This document shows, one piece after another, positions 6,320 through 15,504 of a stretch of DNA of 27,414 bases (positions are counted from its first letter, which is position 1; each line of letters begins with the position of its first letter). The notes below the pieces were generated by a model. It searched no databases. It had not been told where the DNA came from and worked only from the letters and a program-made list of their open reading frames with translations. This DNA is from Bryobacterales bacterium (GTDB taxonomy: Bacteria > Acidobacteriota > Terriglobia > Bryobacterales > Bryobacteraceae): contig PKYZ01000358.1 of the NCBI GenBank assembly GCA_003132865.1, positions 1-27,414 on the forward strand. Reading direction: 5' to 3'. Position numbers and translations under genes: made by a program.

Positions 6320-8539
6320 ATGCAATCCGAAAATTACACGCAGTTGCTCGATCTTGCCGCTCGCCTGTGGCGCATCGACCCGGAATACTGGGATATCTGG
6401 GGCCGCAAGCACATCACATCGGATGAGACCAAGCGGGCCATCCTGCAAGGGCTGGGCGTGCGCGCCGAAACCGCCGAAAGCCTGCGCGCCTCCATCGAAG
6501 CGCGCCGCCGCAAGGAGTGGACCCGCCTGGCTCCTCCCTGCCTGGTCGTCACCCAGAACAGCGCCGTCGAGTTGCCCCTGCACGCGCCCGCGGATCTGGG
6601 CCGGGAAGCCGCGCACATCGAGATTCGCGAAGAAACCGGCGCGACCCACCCGTTGGAATTCGCCCTGGGCAGCTATCCGGAATGCGGCGCCACCGACCTG
6701 GACGGCCGAAGCTACGTGCGCAAGCAGGTTCCGCTGCCGGCCGGATTGCCGCTCGGCTATCACGATGTGCACATTCACCTGGGCGGGCTGGAACAGGTCA
6801 CCCGGCTCATCGTCGCGCCCGCCCGCGCCTACGCGCATCCCGCGTTGGCCGACGGCGGCAAGGCCGCAGGCATTGCGTTGGCGCTCTACGGCATTCGCTC
6901 TGCGCGCAACTGGGGCTGCGGCGACCTGCGCGACCTTGACGGCGTCATCGACTGGATCGCGGACGATGCGCACGCCAGCTTCATCGCACTGAATCCGCTG
7001 CACGCCATCTACAACCGCCGCCCTTACAACACCAGCCCCTATCTGCCGGAATGCATCTTCTATCCGAATTATCTGTACCTGGATGTGGAATCCATCGCCG
7101 ATTTCCGGGAGTCGCGGCGCGCGCAGCGCCTGTGGTCGCAACCCGGAACCCAGCGCCAGCTCGCGGCCCTGCGGGATTCCGAGTACGTGGAGTATGAGCA
7201 GGTCAGCGCCTGGAAACTGCGCTTCCTGAAGCTGGCCTTCGCGGAGTTTCTGCGCAAACACCGGGCCGGCTCCGCGCGCGACCTCCAGTTTCGCCGGTTT
7301 CTCGCCGACGAGGGCGATTTGCTGGAACGCTTCGCTACCTATTGCGCGCTCGACGAACACCTGCACGCTCGAAATCCCAATCTGTGGACCTGGCCCGACT
7401 GGCCCGCGCCCTACCAGGACCCGGATTCACCAGAAACCCAGGCCTTTCGCAAGAAACATTGGCGGCTCTTTTTGTTTTATTGCTACGTGCAGTGGCAGCT
7501 CTCCATGCAGCTCGCCGCCGCCCAGGCCTACGCGCGCCAACGAGGCTTGGCCATCGGGCTGTACCACGATCTGGCCCTGGCCACCGACCGCTTCGGCGCC
7601 GACCTTTGGGCCCAGCGGCCGTTCTTCGTTTCCGGTTGCAGCGTTGGGTCGCCGCCCGACGACTTCGCCCCGAAAGGCCAGGATTGGGGCTTCCCGCCGC
7701 CTTATTCCGAAGAGCATCGCGAAAACGGATACCGCCTGTTCACCGAATCCATCCGCAAGAACTGCCGTCACGGCGGCGCCCTGCGTATCGATCACGTGAT
7801 GCGCTTCTTCCGCCTTTTCTGGATTCCCGAGGGTACCGGCGCCACCGCCGGCGCCTATGTCCGCGAGAACTACGACGACCTGATTCGCATCCTGGCGCTC
7901 GAAAGCGTGCGCCAGCAGGTCGTCATCATCGGCGAAGACCTGGGGACGGTCGAGCCGTTCGTGCGCGAAACGCTGGACCGCTTCGGCATCCTGAGCTACC
8001 GTCTCTTCTATTTCGAAAAGCGCGCGGACGGCAAGTTCAAAACCTACGGCGAGTACCCCGCGCGCGCGCTGGTCTCCTCCACCACCCACGATCTGCCCAC
8101 GCTGGCGGGCTTTTGGACCGGCGAGGACATCGAAGCGCGCCGCCGCGCCGGTATGTTCCCCGACGACGCCATGTACCGCCGCCAGGTGGAAGAGCGCGCC
8201 GTGGAGAAGCAGAAGGTGCTTGACCTGCTGCACAGCCTCAAGCTCCTGCCCGCCTATGTCCCCACTTCGGCCGCCCTCGTGCCCGAGATGACCGGCGAAC
8301 TGCACAATGCGGTAATCGGCTTCCTGGCGCTGACTCCGTCACAACTTCTGGCCGTCAATCAGGAGGACCTGACCAAAGAGATCGCCCAGCAAAACCTGCC
8401 CGCCACCACTTGGCAGTACCCGAACTGGAGCCGCAAGATGAAATACACTTTGGAGGAGCTGCGCACCGAACCCGTGGCGCGCGACTTCGTGGCCATGTTC
8501 CGAAACTGGCTGGCGCGGACCGGGCGCGTGAACCGGTAG
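6320..8539 (+). CDS. malQ: 4-alpha-glucanotransferase (amylomaltase, GH77)
   Basis: 739 residues, slightly longer than the E. coli-type MalQ, with an N-terminal extension (residues 1 to about 190) before the GH77 barrel. The enzyme moves alpha-1,4-glucan segments between maltodextrins in the cytoplasm, for maltose and glycogen breakdown. Barrel landmarks: SARNWGCGDLRDL near 195, NPLHAIYNRRPYNTSPY near 225, the nucleophile D491 in LRIDHVMRF, acid/base E539 in GEDLGT and the third carboxylate D591 in STTHDLPT. All catalytic residues are present. No signal peptide. The ATG at 6320 has no obvious Shine-Dalgarno; a taaaat at 6299-6304 could be part of a promoter. It appears to be a single-gene unit, bracketed by two copies of a 24-bp repeat. 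Confidence 0.95.
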   Translation: MQSENYTQLLDLAARLWRIDPEYWDIWGRKHITSDETKRAILQGLGVRAETAESLRASIEARRRKEWTRLAPPCLVVTQNSAVELPLHAPADLGREAAHIEIREETGATHPLEFALGSYPECGATDLDGRSYVRKQVPLPAGLPLGYHDVHIHLGGLEQVTRLIVAPARAYAHPALADGGKAAGIALALYGIRSARNWGCGDLRDLDGVIDWIADDAHASFIALNPLHAIYNRRPYNTSPYLPECIFYPNYLYLDVESIADFRESRRAQRLWSQPGTQRQLAALRDSEYVEYEQVSAWKLRFLKLAFAEFLRKHRAGSARDLQFRRFLADEGDLLERFATYCALDEHLHARNPNLWTWPDWPAPYQDPDSPETQAFRKKHWRLFLFYCYVQWQLSMQLAAAQAYARQRGLAIGLYHDLALATDRFGADLWAQRPFFVSGCSVGSPPDDFAPKGQDWGFPPPYSEEHRENGYRLFTESIRKNCRHGGALRIDHVMRFFRLFWIPEGTGATAGAYVRENYDDLIRILALESVRQQVVIIGEDLGTVEPFVRETLDRFGILSYRLFYFEKRADGKFKTYGEYPARALVSSTTHDLPTLAGFWTGEDIEARRRAGMFPDDAMYRRQVEERAVEKQKVLDLLHSLKLLPAYVPTSAALVPEMTGELHNAVIGFLALTPSQLLAVNQEDLTKEIAQQNLPATTWQYPNWSRKMKYTLEELRTEPVARDFVAMFRNWLARTGRVNR

Positions 8540-8552
8540 AGTGTGGGGCAGG

Positions 8553-8576
8553 ACCGCTCCCTGACGGTCGCGGCTC
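8553..8576 (+). repeat. 24-bp direct repeat, copy downstream of malQ
   Basis: Identical to 6219-6242. It lies in the 92-bp gap between the convergent malQ and receptor genes; the gap holds no gene and no convincing terminator with a T-run. Confidence 0.75.
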
Positions 8577-8631
8577 GGTAACGCACGATCTGCTGAGCCG
8601 CGCACGTCAGTAAGCGGTGTTTGGCACCTGG

Positions 8632-11600
8632 CTAGAAGATGAACTTCAATCCCAGTTGCAGGATGCGCGGATTGTGCGCACCGTTGGGATGCAGGAAGCT
8701 CTGGTCGAGACAACTCGCATCGCCGGCCGAATTGTTCGAGCCGCCGTAGCAACTGATTCCGTTATTGATGCCGCTCCATTGCGTGTGGTTGAACACGTTG
8801 AAACCTTCGGCGCGGAATTCGAAGTTGGCGCGCTCGCGAACGTAGAAGTTCTTGAACAGTCCCATGTCGAAGTTCCATCGCCCGGGGACATTCATCAGGT
8901 TGCGGCCCGCGTCGCCGAAGGTCAGGCCTTCGGGCGCCGCGAAAGCGCCAGGATTGAACAACAGCGGACCGATCACATTGGCCGCATTCGTAATGGGCGG
9001 CGCGGCGTTCGGATTGCCGATCAGATTGGCAAACGCGTTGGTGCCCGTGCCATTGCCCACGCCGGCCCCCGGTATCAGGCTGTTGCCGTTATTCGCCACG
9101 ACGCTAAAAGGCACCCCGGACTGCACGGTGGTGAGACCCGACAGGTGCCAGCCTCCCAGAATCTTGCCGGAAAGCTTGGTCGTATCCGTAAAGAAGGGAG
9201 CGTCCAGCACGTACCCGATGTTCAGGATGTGGCGCTGGTCGAAGTTCGAGCTGGCCCGCGTCATCTCCATGTTGTACGAGTTGAGGAAGTTGCCATCGTA
9301 GCGATCGGAAGAGTCGTCGATGGAATGGCTGTAGCTATAGGCGAGGGTGAACTGAGCGTACTTCGCATTGCGGTGCGCCGAAATCTGCAGCGCGTTGTAC
9401 GAGGAGTTGGCTCCCTGCGAGATCAGCGTGATGTTGGAATAGCCGGTGTAGGGCCGGTACGGATCGGCCGCACTAGAGCCGCAAGCTACGGACAGGTCCT
9501 GGGCCGCCACTCCGGTCAGCCTCTGGCCGTTCACCACCCCCGACACGCCCGGGGTCCACGCGCCGGTTACCGTGCCACAGATAGCGCTAGTCAGCGGCTG
9601 CCCCGGCTGGAACGGATTGTTGGTTACCGGCTGGAGCTGATTGATATCCTGCTGCCAGGACAGGTGCGTTCCCTTGCTGCCCACGTAAGCGATGCTGGCC
9701 ACAGTGTCTTTGGCTATATCGTGCTGCACGTCAAAGTGCCACTGCTGCACGTAGGGGTAGTGTATCTGCGTGTTGTAGTCGGTGATGCCGGTGGTGCCGG
9801 ATAAGCCGTTGCCGCCGATGTTGGTGTAGCCGACGATGTTGTACAGCGTGGGATTCAGAACGCCGGGAGGTGCGCCCTCCAGCCCCGAGATGCCTTCGTT
9901 CCCGTTCAGGTGTTCGTAAAAGATCCCGTAACCGCCGCGGATGGCCCATTTGCCCTCTCCCGTGGGATCGAACGCAAAGCCTAAACGAGGCGCCCAATTC
10001 ATGAAATGCCCCTTGGAGCAGCTATTGGGAGTGCCCCCCGTGCCGCATGCGACCTCGCCATTGTAGGGGTTCCCCACACCCGGCACCAGGTCGCCTTGCA
10101 CGCCCGTGATTTTGCCGGTGACGTCGATCTGAGGCGCGTTCGCGGGATTGTAGAGCGCCGGGAAGAAATTGTAGAACTCGTTGTATCTATTCGTGTACGC
10201 GCCGAAACCGCTCATGCGCAGGCCCAGGTTCAGCGTCAGTTTCTTGCTGACGTGCCAATCGTCCTGGATATACGGTTCGAATACTTTGTCGCGGTAGTAA
10301 TACTTGAGCTGCTGGTTGACCTGAGAGTAGTTCGCGATGCGGCCGACCAGGAAGTCCGCCCAGGCGTTGCCCGTGGAGACCGGCGAAGTGTCGCTGAAAT
10401 TCAGGTACCCGCCGAGTTCCGAGCCCCCGTCTTCGTTCTTCTGGGCTAAGGCAATATAGGCGCCGATGTAGACATTGTGCGATCCCCAGATCTTGGCGAT
10501 CTGGTCGCGGAAGGTGTAGGTGGGGTTGGCATTGTTCCAGGGCGCGTCGCTGCCAACGTCCGCGGTGAAACCGCCGCCATAGGGCGCCCCGTTGTTGATG
10601 CTGATGCCAGGCAGCTTGCCGTCATACCCGTTGTTGAACAGCGACGTCATGGTCATGCTGGACGGCCGCTGCCAATCGCCCGAGGGGGTCAGGAAGATGT
10701 GATCGGCGGTGTAGCTGAATGTGAACTCGTTCAGCAGGGTCGGCGACACGTTGGACGCCATGTGCGCGGTAAAGCTGGTGCCGGGGCCTACGAACTTCGT
10801 CTGCTCCGTCGGAAAACTGTCGCCGCTCCACAACGACGTTGGGGTGATGGTATTCCACGAATCGTGGATATAGTGAAAGAAGAAGCGGTTGGTATCCGAA
10901 AAGTTCTGATCGATGCGGACCAGTTCTTCGCGCCAGTTGGTGGGCGTTACCGCGGATCCGGTGAAGAAGGATTCCGCTCCGCTGCCAGAGGTAGGCGCCG
11001 GGACCATGCCCAGCATGGCCTGGGCGTTCTGATCGATGGGCACCGTATTGCTCGGGTAGTACGCCTTGGTAGCCGGATTGACTGGACAGTTCGGATAGGC
11101 GCTCGCGTTTACCGCGCTGCCCGCCGCCGGACAAACATCGTTGAAGATGCCCTGCCGCTCATCGGTCGAAGGCACCTGGTTATTGAACGTGGCCGGCAGC
11201 CGGTCCATGCGCCACTCTTCGCTCCAGAAGAAGAATGTTTTATCCTTGTTTTTGTTATAAACCTTCGGGATATACACCGGACCGCCGATGGTGTATCCGA
11301 AATCGTTCTTCTTGTAGGACGGCACGGTCGGCGCAAAGAAATTGCGCGCGTTGAAGTCGTTGTTCCGCACGAATTCGTAGGCGTCGCCATGAAAGTCCTT
11401 CCCTCCCGACTTGGTCACCGTCTCGATGGTACCCGATCCATTACGGCCATACTGCGCGCCGTAGTTGGAAGTCAGCACCTTAAACTCCGCGATGGCGTCG
11501 ACGCTGGGATAGACGTTGAGCGTGCCGTTGCTGCCATTGTCCATGTTGTCCCCGCCATCGAGCTCCCAGTTGTTGTACTCGGTGCGGCCGCCGTTGATGC

Positions 11601-12141
11601 TCCAATCGACGTTGCCATAAACGCCGACCGTGCCTTCGTCCTGGCCGGTCTGGTTGCTGACGCCCGGCGTCAGCGAGATGAGTTGCGTGAAGTTGCGCCC
11701 GTTCAAAACGAGCTGTTCGACTTCCTTGCCGGTGACGACGCCGGACATTTCCGACGATTGAGTTTCCACCTGGGTCGCGGCCGCCGCTTCCACGGTGACT
11801 GTAGTTTTCACCTCCCCGACGGTGAGCGTGGCGTCGACGCGCGCGCGCTGCGAGACGCTCAGAATAATGCCTTTGGCGTCATACGTATTGAAACCCACGG
11901 CGCCCACCGTAAGATCGTAAGTGCCGGGTGGAATCGCGGCAAACAGGTATTCGCCGTCCGAGTTCGTGGTTGTTTTCAGTGGCGTTCGGGTGCCAGTGTT
12001 GGTCAAGGTGACATCGGCCTTGGCGACTACCGCCCCGGTATTATCTCTGACAGCGCCGGTGATCGAGCCCGTACCCTGCGCGAACAACGCGGGCGCAAGC
12101 AGGATCAGCAGCGGCAAAAGCGTTCGACAAAAGCGCTGCAT
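8632..12141 (-). CDS. Oar-like TonB-dependent receptor with carboxypeptidase-regulatory N-domain
   Basis: 1169 residues. A signal peptide (LLPLLILLAPALFAQG, cleavage near 22) is followed by a carboxypeptidase-regulatory-like beta-sandwich domain at about 25-112 (GSITGAVRDNTGAVVAKADV, and TTTNSDGEYLFAAIPPGTYD). Next come a plug region at about 115-240 (LVLNGRNFTQLISLTPGVSN) and a long beta-barrel ending ILQLGLKFIF; the terminal Phe is the usual outer-membrane barrel signal. This architecture is the Oar/OmpA-related receptor family expanded in acidobacteria, thought to import large substrates such as oligosaccharides or peptides using TonB energy. The substrate is unknown. The start is well fixed: gggagg lies six bases before the ATG. 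A sigma-54-like promoter and inverted repeats lie upstream. No SusD-like partner is adjacent. Confidence 0.92.
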   Translation of the reverse strand: MQRFCRTLLPLLILLAPALFAQGTGSITGAVRDNTGAVVAKADVTLTNTGTRTPLKTTTNSDGEYLFAAIPPGTYDLTVGAVGFNTYDAKGIILSVSQRARVDATLTVGEVKTTVTVEAAAATQVETQSSEMSGVVTGKEVEQLVLNGRNFTQLISLTPGVSNQTGQDEGTVGVYGNVDWSINGGRTEYNNWELDGGDNMDNGSNGTLNVYPSVDAIAEFKVLTSNYGAQYGRNGSGTIETVTKSGGKDFHGDAYEFVRNNDFNARNFFAPTVPSYKKNDFGYTIGGPVYIPKVYNKNKDKTFFFWSEEWRMDRLPATFNNQVPSTDERQGIFNDVCPAAGSAVNASAYPNCPVNPATKAYYPSNTVPIDQNAQAMLGMVPAPTSGSGAESFFTGSAVTPTNWREELVRIDQNFSDTNRFFFHYIHDSWNTITPTSLWSGDSFPTEQTKFVGPGTSFTAHMASNVSPTLLNEFTFSYTADHIFLTPSGDWQRPSSMTMTSLFNNGYDGKLPGISINNGAPYGGGFTADVGSDAPWNNANPTYTFRDQIAKIWGSHNVYIGAYIALAQKNEDGGSELGGYLNFSDTSPVSTGNAWADFLVGRIANYSQVNQQLKYYYRDKVFEPYIQDDWHVSKKLTLNLGLRMSGFGAYTNRYNEFYNFFPALYNPANAPQIDVTGKITGVQGDLVPGVGNPYNGEVACGTGGTPNSCSKGHFMNWAPRLGFAFDPTGEGKWAIRGGYGIFYEHLNGNEGISGLEGAPPGVLNPTLYNIVGYTNIGGNGLSGTTGITDYNTQIHYPYVQQWHFDVQHDIAKDTVASIAYVGSKGTHLSWQQDINQLQPVTNNPFQPGQPLTSAICGTVTGAWTPGVSGVVNGQRLTGVAAQDLSVACGSSAADPYRPYTGYSNITLISQGANSSYNALQISAHRNAKYAQFTLAYSYSHSIDDSSDRYDGNFLNSYNMEMTRASSNFDQRHILNIGYVLDAPFFTDTTKLSGKILGGWHLSGLTTVQSGVPFSVVANNGNSLIPGAGVGNGTGTNAFANLIGNPNAAPPITNAANVIGPLLFNPGAFAAPEGLTFGDAGRNLMNVPGRWNFDMGLFKNFYVRERANFEFRAEGFNVFNHTQWSGINNGISCYGGSNNSAGDASCLDQSFLHPNGAHNPRILQLGLKFIF

Positions 12142-12174
12142 TATAGACCTCCCGAATTTTGTTGACTCTCGTAC

Positions 12175-12190
12175 ACCAAGTACTATGCCA
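12175..12190 (-). promoter_or_regulatory. Sigma-54-like -24/-12 promoter of the Oar-like receptor gene
   Basis: Read on the minus strand the sequence is TGGCATAGTACTTGGT. It fits the sigma-54 consensus TGGCAYR-N4-TTGCW at every defined position except the C of the -12 GC. A start site about 12 bases downstream would give a short leader of some 22 bases with the gggagg ribosome site. This is pattern recognition only; the -12 mismatch is at an important base. Confidence 0.4.
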
Positions 12191-12237
12191 GTATTGCCAA
12201 CCTCCGTTCCGATTGGCCATAGTATAACTCCAATCGG
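12181..12237. promoter_or_regulatory. Inverted repeats upstream of the Oar-like receptor gene, possible regulator site
   Basis: A perfect 8-bp inverted repeat, CCGATTGG (12209-12216) and CCAATCGG (12230-12237), is separated by 13 bases. A second, overlapping inverted pair is tactatg (12181-12187) with catagta (12218-12224). They lie just upstream of, and overlap, the sigma-54-like promoter, where an activator or repressor would bind. 12238-12378 shows no gene. Confidence 0.4.
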
Positions 12238-12378
12238 GCTCTATGCAAGCCATTTTTGGTCTTTTTTTCGGGTCCGGGCGCCCGCATCCTGGTACCGGAT
12301 CGTCTGCTCTCATATTCACACGTTGACCTCCGAAACTGGTCCATCCATAGTAGAGGGCGGATACACCATGCCCCCACC

Positions 12379-13936
12379 ATGCCCCAGACCACCCCCAACC
12401 GCCGCGACTTGATTCGCTCCGCGCTCGCCCTGCTACCCGGCGCCGCTCTCGATTGGAACTCACTTGCCGCGCGCCCAAGCGGCGGACACCCAGCCGGATC
12501 TGTTCGACGCGGTGATCATCGGTTCCGGCATGGGCGGGCTAAGCTGCGCCGCGGCCTTCGCCCGTCAGGGCTTCAAGGCGCTGGTCCTGGAGCAGCATGA
12601 CAAGTCCGGCGGCTATGCCACGGCGTCCATAACCTGATTCCCGGCTTCCCGGAAAATCCAGCATCTCTACCGCGCCATCTTTCCCGACTACGACCTGCGC
12701 GTCGAACAGAAGAACCTGCCCGCGTACATCCAAACGCTGGGGCGGCATTTTCCCGAGGAGAAGGCGGGCATTCAAGCCCTGTTCGACGACATGTCCTGAC
12801 TGGCAGCCGATGTGATGAAGTTCTCCCAAGCCGGCGGCAAGCCCGACATGCGCCGGTTCCCCGCCGATTTCCCCCACTTGTTCGCCAACTACAACAAGAC
12901 CTGGGGCCAGATGATGGATGCGCACATCAAAGATTCCAAGCTGCGGGCCATCGTTTCCGCTCTTTTGGGCGTACTACGGGCTGACGCCCTCGAAGCTGGC
13001 CAGCATTTATTACGCGCTTCCGACAATCCTTTACATGAACGAAGGCGGCTACTATCCCCGCGGCCGGTCGCAAAACCATCGGCGATGCGATGGCCGGATT
13101 CATCGAGGCGCACCACGGCAAAGTTCTGCTCGGCACGCGCGTGGAGAAGATCCTCACCAAAGACGGCGCGGCCTATGGCGTGACGACTGCCGATAAGCAG
13201 GTATACAAAGGGCGCGTGGTGGTCTCGAACGCCGATGCCTGGGATACGTTCCAGGGTATGTTGGAACCCACCGCCGATCTCGCCAATCTGAACGACTATC
13301 TGGCGCGCATGGACCGGTTTACACCCAGCCTGTGGAGCTTCATCGTCTTCCTGGGATTGAAGCGCGACTTGGTGGGCAAGGCCGGCCTGGGGGATACCGA
13401 AGTCTTCTACGAAACCGGATACGATCCGGAAGCCGGATACCGCCAGTTGCTCGAAGCGGACATGACGAATCCCGGATTCGGCGCCATGTTCTATGACAAC
13501 CTCTACAAAGGTTATTCGCCAGCGGGTAAGAACACCCTGACGCTTGTCACGCTGCAAGGCTTCGACCACTGGAAGAAGCACGAAAAGGATTATTGGGCGG
13601 GACACAAAGACGCCTACCGCGCGGAGAAGGAACGGATGGCGAACATTCTGATCCGGCAGGGAGGAAGTGCTCCTGCCCGGGCTTTCCAAGGCGATCGAGG
13701 TCAAAGAGATCGCTACGCCGCTGACCAATGTGTGATACACCGGCAACTATCGCGGCGCAATCTACGGCTGGGACCAGACCCTGGACAATTCCAACCCGCG
13801 GCGCCTGCCGCATGTGACGCTGGTTCGGAATCTGTACCTCTCAGGCACCTGGACGAGCTCCGGCGGCGGCTACAGCGCCGTGTTGGCGAGCGGCCTGGAG
13901 TGTTTCGGCGAGATCATGGCGCGCTTGCCACGCTAA
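12379..13936 (+). pseudogene. FAD-dependent phytoene desaturase/retinol-saturase-like oxidoreductase, broken
   Basis: The pieces in order are: a Tat-like leader MPQTTPNRRDLIRSALALLP; the dinucleotide-binding motif VIIGSGMGGLSCAAAFARQG with VLEQHDKSGGYA; central parts (YYGLTPSKLASIYYAL, TIGDAMAGFIEAHHGKVLLG, VVVSNADAWDTF); and the C-terminal FAD-contact end TWTSSGGGYSAVLASGLEC. They belong to the CrtI-like NAD(P)/FAD oxidoreductases, which desaturate or saturate isoprenoid chains. The reading frame shifts near 12470, 12965, 13060 and 13665. Stops occur at 12797-12799 and 13733-13735, and material is missing after SGGYATAS near 12635. With at least six lesions it cannot make the enzyme. The neighbouring genes are intact, which argues against poor base calling. 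Confidence 0.85.
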
Positions 13937-13940
13937 AGCC

Positions 13941-13972
13941 GAGCTTCGCTCGCCGTGGCTGGTGGTTAGTGG
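13941..13972 (+). repeat. Dispersed repeat (gagcttcgctcgcc-ggctggtgg family), copy 1
   Basis: A GAGC-ttc-GCTC hairpin followed by ggctggtggttagtgg; the ggctggtgg unit is repeated just after. A diverged copy lies at 19529-19561, and the hairpin part occurs alone at 21799-21815. It abuts the stop of the oxidoreductase pseudogene. Confidence 0.6.
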
Positions 13973-14021
13973 CTGGTGGCTGGTGGATGTGCCACCTGAT
14001 CTGGAAATGGCCAATCTCCAT

Positions 14022-15491
14022 TCACAGGCTAAAGCCTGTGCCACCCCAGTCCATCGCCAGCCGCACCATCGTGCGCAAGGGCACGCCCGTGGGACCTTTG
14101 GCCAGGAACGGCTTGCCGTCGTCGAGCCAGGCGGTGCCGGCGATATCCAGGTGTACCCACGGCGTCGGGTCGGCGAACTCCTTCAGGAACATGGCGGCCG
14201 TAACCGCGCCTCCGTAACGGCCGCCCACGTTGGGCATGTCGGCGAAGGCGCTTTTCAGATAATCCTTGTAATCGTCCTCCAGCGGCATGTGCCACATTTT
14301 TTCGCCCTCCGCGCGGGCCGCCAGCATCACGCGCTCGCGCAACGCATCGTCGTTGGCGAACAGGCCCACGTTGATGTGCCCAAGCGCCACTACGATGGCT
14401 CCGGTGAGCGTAGCCGCATCCACCAAATGCGTGCAGCCCAGCTTCTGCGCATAGCTGAGGGCGTCCGCCAGAATCAGGCGCCCTTCCGCATCGGTGTTGA
14501 TCACCTCAATGGTTTTGCCGGAGAGCGAGGTGACGATATCGCCGGGGCGTTGCGCCCGGCTGCCCGGCATGTTTTCGACGGCGGGTATCAACGCGGTGAC
14601 CGGAATGGCGGGCTTGAGTTGCGCGAGGGCGCGCATGGCGCCGATCGTCGCCGCGCCGCCGGCCATGTCGTATTTCATCTTCTCCATGCCGTCGGCCGGC
14701 TTGATGGAGATGCCGCCCGTGTCGAAGGTGACGCCTTTGCCCACCAGGCCCAAGTGCACGGAGCCGGCCGGCGCGGCAGCGGGCCGATAGCGCAGCACGA
14801 TCAGGGCGGGCGGTTCGGCGCTGCCGATGGCCACGCCCAGCAGGCTGCCCATCCCAAGCTGGGCCATGCGGTCGCGGTCGAGCACCTCGTACTCCAGGCC
14901 GAACTCCTCGGCCATGCGGTGGGCGTGCTCGGCGAGCCCCATGGGGGTCAGCCGGTTGGCCGGCTCATTCGCCAATTCCCGCGCGAAGTTTTGGGCTTCG
15001 GCGACGATGCGTCCGCGCTCGACTGCGGCGTCAAGTTGCGGACCGCCTTCAGCCACCGCCACCGTGAGGCGCTCCACCATCTTCGTGTCCTTTTTATCCG
15101 TCTTGTAGCGATCCGTTTCGAAATCTCCCAGGATGGCGCCTTCCACCGCGGCAGCCGCATAGTCGGCGCTGGCCTGAGCGGCGTCGAGCCAAATCGCGGC
15201 CTCGGTGATGGACTTCGATTTCAGGTGCCGTATGGCGGCGCCAACAGCTCTGCGCAACTCCGCCGCGTTGAACTTCCCGGGCTTCCCCGCCCCCACGGCC
15301 AGCACTCGCTTCGCGCGCATACCCGGCACGTTGTGCAGCAGCGTCATCTCGAACGGCTTGCCGGCGATCTCACCCGCATCGAACAACTCGCCCAAACCCA
15401 GACGGTCTTCGCGGCGGTCCTGAAACACAAGCAGCACTAAGGCATCGGTTTGCACTTGTTCAATTGGTTGGCGTTGGAGGGTGATTTGCAT
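14022..15491 (-). CDS. pepA: Leucyl aminopeptidase, M17 family
   Basis: 489 residues, full length. This cytosolic di-zinc aminopeptidase removes N-terminal residues during peptide turnover. The N-terminal macro-like domain (1 to about 160) precedes the catalytic domain. Metal and catalytic residues are visible: K252 and D257 in VGKGVTFDTGGISIKP, the Asp in MKYDMAGGA, and the signature NTDAEGR at 332-338 with the catalytic Arg at 338. The ATG at 15491 is supported by aggaga five bases upstream. The C-terminus is unusual. Family members of this type commonly end at about VRLAxDW, but here the frame continues as GGTGFSL, encoded by a dispersed inverted repeat that also provides the TGA stop. Confidence 0.95.
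   Translation of the reverse strand: MQITLQRQPIEQVQTDALVLLVFQDRREDRLGLGELFDAGEIAGKPFEMTLLHNVPGMRAKRVLAVGAGKPGKFNAAELRRAVGAAIRHLKSKSITEAAIWLDAAQASADYAAAAVEGAILGDFETDRYKTDKKDTKMVERLTVAVAEGGPQLDAAVERGRIVAEAQNFARELANEPANRLTPMGLAEHAHRMAEEFGLEYEVLDRDRMAQLGMGSLLGVAIGSAEPPALIVLRYRPAAAPAGSVHLGLVGKGVTFDTGGISIKPADGMEKMKYDMAGGAATIGAMRALAQLKPAIPVTALIPAVENMPGSRAQRPGDIVTSLSGKTIEVINTDAEGRLILADALSYAQKLGCTHLVDAATLTGAIVVALGHINVGLFANDDALRERVMLAARAEGEKMWHMPLEDDYKDYLKSAFADMPNVGGRYGGAVTAAMFLKEFADPTPWVHLDIAGTAWLDDGKPFLAKGPTGVPLRTMVRLAMDWGGTGFSL
14023..14049. repeat. Dispersed inverted repeat at the 3' end of pepA
   Basis: cacaggctaaagcctgtg followed by ccaccccag: a hairpin (cacaggct/agcctgtg, loop of two) of the same family as 3208-3234. 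It is translated as the last seven residues of PepA. Confidence 0.75.
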
Positions 15492-15504
15492 AGGTTCTCC
15501 TGTA

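Noticed and set aside
10477..12165. 562-codon plus-strand open frame opposite the Oar-like receptor, and another at 8617-9804
   Set aside because: Antisense shadows of a gene with clear signal peptide, plug and barrel; no motifs of their own.
13962..15440. 492-codon plus-strand frame opposite pepA
   Set aside because: Mirror of the aminopeptidase coding pattern; the minus strand has the NTDAEGR signature and a ribosome site.
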